A DNA stretch of 7,552 nucleotides from Chloroflexota bacterium (lineage in GTDB: Bacteria > Chloroflexota > Dehalococcoidia > Lucifugimonadales > Australimonadaceae), in assembly GCA_022574265.1 (NCBI GenBank), contig JACZSI010000080.1, forward strand, positions 1 to 7,552, given 5' to 3'. The position numbers and the translations under genes were made by a program. The notes under the pieces were generated by a model, which saw only the letters and a list, made by a program, of their open reading frames with translations, was not told the DNA's origin and did not search any database. Positions 1-5,568 of this stretch are shown here, in pieces; within the stretch, counting starts at the first letter, position 1; each line of letters starts with the position of its first letter.

Positions 1-3
1 GGC

Positions 4-26
4 CGTGCTTCGAGGGCCTCAGCACG
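4..26. other. Second inverted repeat near the left edge
   Basis: CGTGCT (4-9) pairs with AGCACG (21-26), and an inner GAG/CTC pairing extends the stem. It lies in the non-coding stretch 1-105, which otherwise holds no gene that can be supported. It may belong to the 3' end of the leftward operon or to a neighbour beyond the edge. No T-tract on either side. Confidence 0.25.
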
Positions 27-39
27 AACGGGGCTGCTT

Positions 40-63
40 GCCCGCGAGCGCGCATGCGCGGGC
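40..63 (-). terminator. GC-rich hairpin after the VWA gene, possible transcript end
   Basis: A perfect 7-bp inverted repeat, GCCCGCG (40-46) with CGCGGGC (57-63), lies 42 nt past the VWA stop codon. The loop contains part of an overlapping palindrome, GCGCATGCGC (50-59). No U-tract follows on the minus strand, so it is not a classical intrinsic terminator. It may act as a 3' stabilising stem or simply reflect high GC content. Confidence 0.3.
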
Positions 64-105
64 ACACGGGGCGCGCCCTTTGGCGGGTCAGGGGCAGTGC
101 GGTTG

Positions 106-3100
106 CTAGGCCGTCATCTTGCGGTAGAGGTACGGGAGGCGGCGCGGCAGGTCGAGGATGTCGGGCAGGACCTCGTAGTTCAGGTCGCCGGCCATGGTGC
201 GGAGGTAGTCGTGGCCGTTGCGGTCCACGGTGAGGCAGAAGGGCGTGATGTTCTTCTGGCGGGCCTCGATGAGCGCCATGCGCGTGTCCTGGACGGCGTA
301 CTCCTTCTCGACCCCTTCGCGGCTGTAGCCGCGGTCCTGCGGGCGGCCGTCGCTGATCAGGAACATGAACTTGGTCCTGGCGTCGACCTTTTCGAGCTTG
401 GCCGTGGCGTGGCGGATGGCGGGGCCCATGCGGGTGGCGTGGAGCGGCGCGACCTTGTCGAGGCGGCGCTTGACCCGGTCGTTGAGCGGCTCGTCGATCT
501 CCTTGATGACGTAGAACTCGACGTTCTCGCGGCCGAAGCCGGAGAAGCCGTAGACGCCGTAGCGGTCGCCGAGGGCTTCGAGCGCCGTCATGAGCAGCAC
601 CATCGACTCCTTCTCCACGTCGATGATGCGCTTGTAGGGGCGGCGTGCGGTCTCGCCGCGGCGGGCGCGGAGCCAGGCCGTGTAGGCGACGGGGTCGGCG
701 GGGACGTTCCAGTCGGCGTCGCGCGCGCCCTCCTCGACGGCCTCGGCGGTCGACGCGCTCATATCGATCAGGAAGACGACGCCGACGTCGCGCTCGTCCT
801 TGTTGCGGCGCCAGTAGATGCGCTCGTCGGGCGTGCGGTGGCCGCGGAGCTCCACGAGCGCCTCGATCCCGGCGTCGAGGTCGATGTCCTCGCCCTCGGT
901 GAGCCGCTTCACCTTGCGGTACATCTCGGGGCGTATGGCCTCGAACTGGCGGCGGATCTGGTCCATGAGCCCGGCGTAGGCGTGGAGGGTCTCGGTGTAG
1001 AAGTCGGTCTCGCCGGTGACGGCGGTGCGCTCCTGGACGATGCACCAGCGGGGCCTGTAATCATTGGCGCGGAAGTCCCACTCGTCGTAGACGTAGCTTT
1101 TCGGCTCGATCGCCTCGAGGGGCCCGCCCTCCTCGTCCTGGTGGGGGAACTGGTTGTAGCCGGCGGCCCGGTTGTCGGAGGCATCGCCCCCGGACTCCTT
1201 GAGCATGTTGGCGGCCACGGTGGTGACCTCCGAGTCGTCGCCGATCTCCACCTCGGTGGAGTCGCGGAGCATCTGCTCGATCTCCTCCATCGATAGGGCC
1301 TGGGCGCCCTCGGCGTCCTCGTCGTCGCCGGGGGAGCTCTGGCCCTTCATCTTGGCGAGCAGCTGGACCATCTCCGGCTTGAAGTCGCCGCGGTACTCGA
1401 CGTCCTCCGGCGACTCGTACTCCTCGCCGGCGGAGTCTTCGAGCTCCTCGGCCTGGGCGCGGAGGTTCTCGACGATGGCATCGACCTCGGGCTCCGTGAA
1501 CTTGGTGTCGCTCAGGTCGACCGCCGCCCAGTCGTCGAGGCCGACGAGCTCGTTCGGCAGCTGCGAGATGAGGTGGTACATGCGCAGCGCGGACTCGGCG
1601 GAGTCCTCGACGGTGGCCTCGGGGTCCTGGACCGCGCGCAGGAGGGCGGCGAGCTCGCGTGCCTGCTCGACGTAGGGCTCGGGCACGTGGGCGTCCTGGG
1701 TCTGGTGGAGGCTCAAGCGGATGAGGAGCTCGACCATCGCCTGCTGCACGGGCATCGCCTCGATCGGCGGGCGGCCCTCCAGCGCTTCGGCCTGCACCTT
1801 CCGGTAGGCGGGTGCGAGACCCTTGTAGCGCTCGACCAGGTCGTGGTCGATCCGGGCGTCCTCGACGACGGAGAAGACGTCGGCGGCGAGGGCGCGCACG
1901 GGGAAGAGGTCGAAGAACGACCCGATGTCGGTGGCGGCAGGAGGCGTGCCGAGTCCCTCGGCGACCTTGGCGCGGAGGTCGTCGAAGCGGGCGGCGCTCT
2001 CGTTGAAGTCGAACTCGAAGCTTTCGAACTCGATGTGGCCGACCTGGTGGGTGGTGACGACCTTGAGCCATGCGAAGTTCTCGGCCTTCGTCTCGTGAGC
2101 CTCGCTGCGCTCCGGCAGGAAGACGGTGGAGCCGTCGGTCGTGGCGAGCTCGACGGAGACCCAGCCGATGTTCTTATGCGTGAGGTCGGCGACGGGCTCG
2201 AGCTCGACGGGCGTCCCGGCGAGGGCGTTGGCGTACATGCCCAGCAGCCCGCGGACGCGCTCCAGCTCGACGCTGGACGAGAGCTGCTCGATCAGGTTCT
2301 CGGCGCGCACGGACTCGAGCCGGAAGAAAGCGATGCCGCCGTCCGGGTTCTCCTTGAGGAGCTCGACGCCTTGGGCGAACCAGCTATCGAGCTGGACGGG
2401 GCTGATGCGGGAGAGGACGTCGGGCGCGGTGCGCAGGAAGGCGCTGACCGCCTCGGCCGAGGTGTCGGCGAGGCTCTCGGCGCGCTCGAGCACGACCGCC
2501 TGCTGGTCAGGGGAGAGGCGTCCCAGGGACTGAGCGGACTCGAGCATGAAGCTGGCGACGTTGCTCATGCCCATGCGGGCGAGACGCTCGGAGAGCGCGA
2601 AGTAGCGGCGGCGCAGCCGGCTGTCGACGCTGGTGGTGACGCGCGTCGCGGCCTCGAAGGAGCCGCGCACCTCGCGCCAGCTCGTGTCGGCAAGCACGGT
2701 GGCGAGCGAGATCAGCTCCTCGCGCTCGGCGATGGCGGGGAGCACGCGCTGGCCGAGCACGAGCGCCTCGGCCGCGAGGTCGTAGGAGCGGTTCGAGAGC
2801 GTCTGGACGAGCGCGATGAAGAGCTGGAGCTCGCGGAAGTTGACGTTCTGCGTGAGGCCGCCGGAGAGCTCGAAGAAGCGCGCGGCGAGGTTGGAGGACT
2901 TCCACGTGCCGCGCGAGAGGCCGCGGCCGAGCGCGGCCCACCCGGCGATGTGCCGGGGCGCGATGGTGGGCAGGACCTCGGGGCTGGCGCGGAAGTACGC
3001 GGCTGCGACGACGGGCGAGTCCTGCGCCAGCTCGATGCCGCTCTCGACCCACCGCTCGAGCTGCGAGAAGCCGACGACGGCGACGATGTCGGGCGAGGCG

Positions 3101-3297
3101 CGGAAGTACTCGGCCGCGGCCTCCCACGCGCGCGGTCCCTGCTGCGCGATGCGCACGCCCTCCTCGGCCCAGCGCAGCGCGGGGGCGGGGCCCACGGTCT
3201 GCTCGACGGCCTCGCGGGCGGCCTCGTAGGCCTCGGCGAGCGCCGTGGGATGCTTCCGGAGCTCGCTGAGCACGTGGTCGTGCTCGGGGGTCGTCAC
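106..3297 (-). CDS. Large VWA-domain protein of the NorD/CbbO family (MoxR AAA+ partner)
   Basis: A 1063-residue cytoplasmic protein with no signal peptide or membrane segment visible. The C-terminal ~225 residues form a von Willebrand factor A domain: MIDAS motif DMSAS at 845-849, a TRMGPAIRHA stretch with T955 as likely MIDAS threonine, and ISDG with D983. The ending (DYLRTMAG near 1030, then LPRRLPYLYRKMT) and the YDEWD motif at 737-741 match the NorD/CbbO group, whose members work with a CbbQ/NorQ AAA+ ATPase to activate metalloenzymes. Other parts are eight ~37-residue helical repeats (about 41-338), an HQVGH motif (417-421), EDARID (479-484) and an acidic linker (about 613-690). From memory, NorD and CbbO are roughly 600-800 residues, so this one is long. 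The GTG start is chosen because AGGAGG lies 6 nt upstream, the GTG overlaps the NUDIX stop as GTGA, and the upstream extension is an out-of-frame shadow of the NUDIX gene. It ends in TAG. The client is unknown; the family call is firm. Confidence 0.9.
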   Translation of the reverse strand: MTTPEHDHVLSELRKHPTALAEAYEAAREAVEQTVGPAPALRWAEEGVRIAQQGPRAWEAAAEYFRASPDIVAVVGFSQLERWVESGIELAQDSPVVAAAYFRASPEVLPTIAPRHIAGWAALGRGLSRGTWKSSNLAARFFELSGGLTQNVNFRELQLFIALVQTLSNRSYDLAAEALVLGQRVLPAIAEREELISLATVLADTSWREVRGSFEAATRVTTSVDSRLRRRYFALSERLARMGMSNVASFMLESAQSLGRLSPDQQAVVLERAESLADTSAEAVSAFLRTAPDVLSRISPVQLDSWFAQGVELLKENPDGGIAFFRLESVRAENLIEQLSSSVELERVRGLLGMYANALAGTPVELEPVADLTHKNIGWVSVELATTDGSTVFLPERSEAHETKAENFAWLKVVTTHQVGHIEFESFEFDFNESAARFDDLRAKVAEGLGTPPAATDIGSFFDLFPVRALAADVFSVVEDARIDHDLVERYKGLAPAYRKVQAEALEGRPPIEAMPVQQAMVELLIRLSLHQTQDAHVPEPYVEQARELAALLRAVQDPEATVEDSAESALRMYHLISQLPNELVGLDDWAAVDLSDTKFTEPEVDAIVENLRAQAEELEDSAGEEYESPEDVEYRGDFKPEMVQLLAKMKGQSSPGDDEDAEGAQALSMEEIEQMLRDSTEVEIGDDSEVTTVAANMLKESGGDASDNRAAGYNQFPHQDEEGGPLEAIEPKSYVYDEWDFRANDYRPRWCIVQERTAVTGETDFYTETLHAYAGLMDQIRRQFEAIRPEMYRKVKRLTEGEDIDLDAGIEALVELRGHRTPDERIYWRRNKDERDVGVVFLIDMSASTAEAVEEGARDADWNVPADPVAYTAWLRARRGETARRPYKRIIDVEKESMVLLMTALEALGDRYGVYGFSGFGRENVEFYVIKEIDEPLNDRVKRRLDKVAPLHATRMGPAIRHATAKLEKVDARTKFMFLISDGRPQDRGYSREGVEKEYAVQDTRMALIEARQKNITPFCLTVDRNGHDYLRTMAGDLNYEVLPDILDLPRRLPYLYRKMTA
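2284..3177 (-). repeat. Eight ~37-residue alpha-helical repeats in the N-terminus of the VWA protein
   Basis: Protein-level repeat, residues about 41-338 of the VWA protein. Each unit has a first helix (hydrophobic or W, then G or A, then L) and a second helix ending in an aromatic pair plus a small-P turn. Clear units contain YFRASP at 64-69 and 101-106, FFELSG at 141-146, FLRTAP at 287-292 and FFRLES at 324-329. Weaker units are centred near L179, F214 and F250. Distances between equivalent positions (F65, F102, F142, L179, F214, F250, F287, F325) are 37, 40, 37, 35, 36, 37 and 38 residues. Tryptophans at 43, 83, 120 and 306 recur in the first helix. The pattern suggests a helical solenoid used for protein binding. 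Periodicity was read by eye; no established repeat family is assigned. Confidence 0.65.
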
Positions 3298-3908
3298 GCC
3301 GCTCCTCCTGTGTCTGGGGACTGGGCGATGAATCCGAGTAGCTGTTCCAGTATCCATGCGGTGGCGCCGAAGATCAGGTGGTCCCCGCACACATAGGCTA
3401 CTCGCTTGCGCACCGTGCCGTCCGGCATCACGCGCGCTTCGTGCCGGGCCGCGCCGGGCTCCAGCAGCTCGTCCACGGGCGCCTCGATGACGGCGGCGAC
3501 CTCCCGAGCGTTGGGCGCGAACGCGTACGGATGGGGCACGACGCCGACGGTGGGCCATACGAGATAGTTCGTGCGGGTCATGACCGCGTCGAGCGGGCCC
3601 AAGACGTCGACGTCTTCGGGCCTGATGCCCATCTCTTCCCACGTCTCGCGCAGCGCGCAGGCCACCATGTCGGCATCGGCGGGCTCGAGACGCCCGCCGG
3701 GGAACGCGACCTCGCCCTTGTGCTCGCCGACGGTCTCGGAGCGGACGTTGAGGATGACGTGCCACCGGCCGTCGTGGTGCTGGAGCGGGACGAGCACGGC
3801 GGCCGGAGATGCGCCGTCGCTTGCCTCGTCCGCCGGCCGCCGCCGGGTCAGGATCTGGCGGAGCGCCTCGGGAAGGGCCTCGGGGCCGGTCGCGGCTGAG
3901 GTACGCAA
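3294..3908 (-). CDS. NUDIX hydrolase, probable CoA diphosphatase (NudL/NUDT7-like)
   Basis: Encodes 204 residues. The NUDIX box spans about 71-95: GGRLEPADAD followed by ALRETWEEMGI, with the metal-binding R-E-x-x-E-E core at R87, E88, E91 and E92. The first glutamate of the textbook box is replaced by aspartate, as in CoA-type NUDIX enzymes. Just before it, RSETVGEHKGEVAFPGG (56-72) resembles the UPF0035 signature of CoA pyrophosphatases, although the RR pair is missing. Family members split CoA or acyl-CoA into 3',5'-ADP and (acyl-)4'-phosphopantetheine using Mg or Mn. The start is inferred as TTG at 3908: GGGAG lies 5 nt upstream, the start is 17 nt after the AAA+ stop, and no better ATG or GTG precedes the conserved region. 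The stop overlaps the VWA start by 4 nt. NUDIX membership is certain; the CoA substrate is likely, supported by coaE in the same operon, but not proven. Confidence 0.88.
   Translation of the reverse strand: MRTSAATGPEALPEALRQILTRRRPADEASDGASPAAVLVPLQHHDGRWHVILNVRSETVGEHKGEVAFPGGRLEPADADMVACALRETWEEMGIRPEDVDVLGPLDAVMTRTNYLVWPTVGVVPHPYAFAPNAREVAAVIEAPVDELLEPGAARHEARVMPDGTVRKRVAYVCGDHLIFGATAWILEQLLGFIAQSPDTGGAA
3304..3309 (-). promoter_or_regulatory. Shine-Dalgarno site for the VWA gene
   Basis: A perfect AGGAGG on the minus strand lies 6 nt before the GTG at 3297, inside the 3' end of the NUDIX gene. It fixes the VWA start at this GTG, and together with the GTGA stop-start overlap it suggests translation is coupled to, but not wholly dependent on, the gene in front. 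Confidence 0.85.
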
Positions 3909-3913
3909 GTCGT

Positions 3914-3918
3914 CTCCC
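3914..3918 (-). promoter_or_regulatory. Shine-Dalgarno site supporting the TTG start of the NUDIX gene
   Basis: GGGAG on the minus strand, with a 5-nt spacer to TTG at 3908. It sits in the 17-nt gap after the TAG stop of the AAA+ gene. It is the main reason for preferring this rare start codon. Confidence 0.6.
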
Positions 3919-3925
3919 GGAGGGT

Positions 3926-4792
3926 CTACGGGAAGATGGAGGTGACGACCTCGGTCAGGCTCTTCTGGATATCTTCCTCGTCGGTCAGGCCCCAGACGAT
4001 GGCGACCTCGCAGGCGCGGCGTGGCGTGATGTCCTGCTTCATGAGCCTGCCGGCGTAGATGAGCAGCCGGGTGCTGGCGCCCTCCTGGAGCCCGTGGCCG
4101 ACGAGGTTGCGGATCTTCTCGCCGAGGAGCGCGAGCTGCTGGGCGATGTCGTGGTTGACGCCGCTCTCGTGCTCGATGATGGCGATCTCGATGTCGCTCG
4201 GAGCGAAGTCGAACTCGATGGCGATGAAGCGCTGGCGGGTGCTGTGCTTGAGGTCCTTGATCGCCGACTGGTAGCCGGGGTTGTAGGAGATGACCAGCAG
4301 GAAGTCGGGGTGGGCCTCGATGACCTCGCCGAGCTTCTCGATGTGCAGCAGCCGCCGGTGGTCGGCGAGGGGGTGGATGAGTACCGTGGTGTCCTTGCGC
4401 GCCTCGACGATCTCGTCCAGATAGCACAGGCCGCCGTATTTCACAGCGCGCGTCAGCGGGCCGTCGATCCAGCGCGTCCCATCCGGCTCGAGGAGGTAGC
4501 GCCCGACGAGGTCGCTGGCCGTCATGTCCTCGTGGCAGGCCACCGTCACGAGCGGGGTCGGGTCGCGGCGCCCGTTCTTGGCGCTCTGCTTGTTGAGCCG
4601 CCAGGACATGTACTCGACGAACCGCGTCTTGCCGGTGCCGGTCGGGCCCTTGAGCAGGACCGGCACGCGCTCGGCGAAGGCGGCCTCGAATATGTCGATC
4701 TCGTCCGATACGGCGAGGTAGAACGGCTCCTCGGAGACGATGTACTCCTCGATGCTGTGCCGCTTGAAGAGCTCTTCAGTCGTTTTTGCCAT
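3926..4792 (-). CDS. MoxR-family AAA+ ATPase, CbbQ/NirQ/NorQ group
   Basis: A 288-residue soluble ATPase. Walker A is GPTGTGKT (49-56) and Walker B is CYLDE (123-127). Sensor 1 is likely N171 in ISYNPGYQ, R186/R188 in STRQRF are arginine-finger candidates, and R242 in GASTRLL is a sensor-2 candidate. The CHEDMTASDLVGRYLL stretch (86-101) and GPLTRAVKYGG (111-121) are typical of CbbQ/NorQ proteins, which are about this length. They form hexameric rings that, with a VWA partner (CbbO/NorD), remodel client enzymes using ATP. The partner is encoded two genes downstream (106-3297). The ATG at 4792 is chosen because conserved sequence begins soon after it; the open frame further upstream is a shadow of coaE. 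A weak AAGAAGG lies 11 nt upstream. The start lies inside the 3' end of coaE (17-nt overlap), so coupled translation is likely. cbbQ or norQ is not used as a name because no Rubisco or nor genes are seen. Confidence 0.92.
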   Translation of the reverse strand: MAKTTEELFKRHSIEEYIVSEEPFYLAVSDEIDIFEAAFAERVPVLLKGPTGTGKTRFVEYMSWRLNKQSAKNGRRDPTPLVTVACHEDMTASDLVGRYLLEPDGTRWIDGPLTRAVKYGGLCYLDEIVEARKDTTVLIHPLADHRRLLHIEKLGEVIEAHPDFLLVISYNPGYQSAIKDLKHSTRQRFIAIEFDFAPSDIEIAIIEHESGVNHDIAQQLALLGEKIRNLVGHGLQEGASTRLLIYAGRLMKQDITPRRACEVAIVWGLTDEEDIQKSLTEVVTSIFP

Positions 4793-5402
4793 GAGAAGCG
4801 CTGCCTTCTTTGAGGATCCGTTGCCGCCAGAGGCGTCCGACCCGGTCCCGTAACTCTTCCAGACTCCCCGTGTTCTCGATCGTGACGCCGGCCCGGCTCG
4901 CCGGGGTCTCGGCGCGTCCCTGGGCGTCGAGCCGGCGGCGCAGCGTCTGCTCGGACATCCCACGCTGCGCCAAGAGCCGCCGCGCGACCGCCTCCGGGGG
5001 CGCCGTGACGACCCACACCTCGTCGGTGAGGTCGTCCCAGCCCGCCTGGTAGAGCAGCGCCGCATCGACGACCGCGACGGGCGTGCCGCTTGCGTCAAGC
5101 TCAGCCAGCCGGGCCTCGATGCGCTCGCGGATCAGCGGGTGGACCACCTCGTTCAGCGAGGCGAGTGCCGCCGGGTCGCCGAAGACGATCGAGCCGAGCT
5201 TCTGCCGGTCGACCTCGCCGTCGGGGCCGAGGACGTCCCGCCCGAAGAGCTCCACCACGCGTTCCCAGCCGGGCGTGCCGCTGCGATAGGCCAGGTGGCC
5301 CTCCGCGTCGGCGTCGATGACCTCGGCTCCGAGCTCCGCGAGCGCCGTGGCGGCCTCGCTCTTACCGGTCCCGATGCCACCCGTGAGCCCGATGACGCGC
5401 AC
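4776..5402 (-). CDS. coaE: Dephospho-CoA kinase
   Basis: Catalyses the last step of coenzyme A synthesis, ATP-dependent phosphorylation of the 3'-hydroxyl of dephospho-CoA, in the cytoplasm. At 208 residues it matches the usual length of about 200. It begins VRVIGLTGGIGTGKS, with the P-loop at 8-15. It then shows the family's IDAD (29-32), the HPL segment (88-90), VVDAALLYQAG (111-121), the arginine-rich lid around RRLLAQRGMSEQTLRRRL (141-158) and the IENTGSLEEL ending (175-184). The start is taken as GTG at 5402, which puts the conserved IGLTGG right at the N-terminus. A longer frame reaches a GTG at 5471, but that codon lies at the upstream edge of the proposed promoter and adds 23 unconserved residues. 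The Shine-Dalgarno sequence is weak. It is the first gene of a four-gene leftward operon and overlaps the AAA+ gene by 17 nt. The identification is very secure. Confidence 0.96.
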   Translation of the reverse strand: MRVIGLTGGIGTGKSEAATALAELGAEVIDADAEGHLAYRSGTPGWERVVELFGRDVLGPDGEVDRQKLGSIVFGDPAALASLNEVVHPLIRERIEARLAELDASGTPVAVVDAALLYQAGWDDLTDEVWVVTAPPEAVARRLLAQRGMSEQTLRRRLDAQGRAETPASRAGVTIENTGSLEELRDRVGRLWRQRILKEGSASHGKND

Positions 5403-5461
5403 GCTGATTTTCCGGTTTCGCCTTCCCGCGCCGGCGGTCTCGGATACCGGCGCGATTGCGG

Positions 5462-5491
5462 AGTGTATCACGCACCACGCCGTCCACCCAA
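5462..5491 (-). promoter_or_regulatory. Candidate promoter of the coaE operon
   Basis: On the minus strand, TACACT (5462-5467) is preceded by TG one base away, giving an extended -10 of TGATACACT. A weak -35, TTGGGT (5486-5491), lies 18 nt upstream. Transcription would start near 5455, giving a leader of about 53 nt before the GTG of coaE. Matched by eye to the general bacterial housekeeping sigma consensus; not experimentally supported. Confidence 0.5.
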
Positions 5492-5550
5492 TAGGGGGCA
5501 GGGCAGCGGGATCGATGGATCTGAGGCGACTGCTCTAGCGCTGGTCCGCC

Positions 5551-5559
5551 TGCTACAAT
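5551..5559 (+). promoter_or_regulatory. Candidate extended -10 promoter of mutS2 (leaderless transcript)
   Basis: TGCTACAAT is a near-ideal extended -10 element (TG, one base, TACAAT). No good -35 is seen at 16-18 nt spacing. The expected transcription start, about 7 nt after the hexamer, falls near 5566, within a few bases of the ATG at 5569. No Shine-Dalgarno sequence fits between, so the mRNA is probably leaderless. Confidence 0.6.
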
Positions 5560-5568
5560 CCGTGCCCG

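Noticed and set aside
69..78. Palindrome GGGCGCGCCC as a possible operator or attachment site
   Set aside because: A 10-bp GC palindrome is expected by chance in such DNA, and nothing nearby suggests a regulator or an integrase.
97..1296. 399-codon plus-strand open frame opposite the VWA gene
   Set aside because: Antisense shadow in GC-rich DNA. Its product is a low-complexity mix of V, L, D, G, A and E with no motif, while the other strand encodes a clear VWA domain.
1573..3396. 607-codon plus-strand open frame opposite the VWA N-terminal half
   Set aside because: Same antisense effect; no recognisable domain, and it runs into the NUDIX gene on the other strand. Length alone is not evidence at this GC content.
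3298..3765. 156-residue N-terminal extension of the VWA reading frame
   Set aside because: Arg-rich shadow of the NUDIX gene; a strong Shine-Dalgarno sequence and the GTGA overlap support the GTG at 3297.
3909..4427. Upstream extension of the NUDIX frame across the AAA+ gene
   Set aside because: Arg/Pro/His-rich translation of the AAA+ gene out of frame; no NUDIX-family sequence there.
4793..5098. 102-residue upstream extension of the AAA+ frame
   Set aside because: Out-of-frame reading of coaE; conserved AAA+ sequence begins only after the ATG at 4792.
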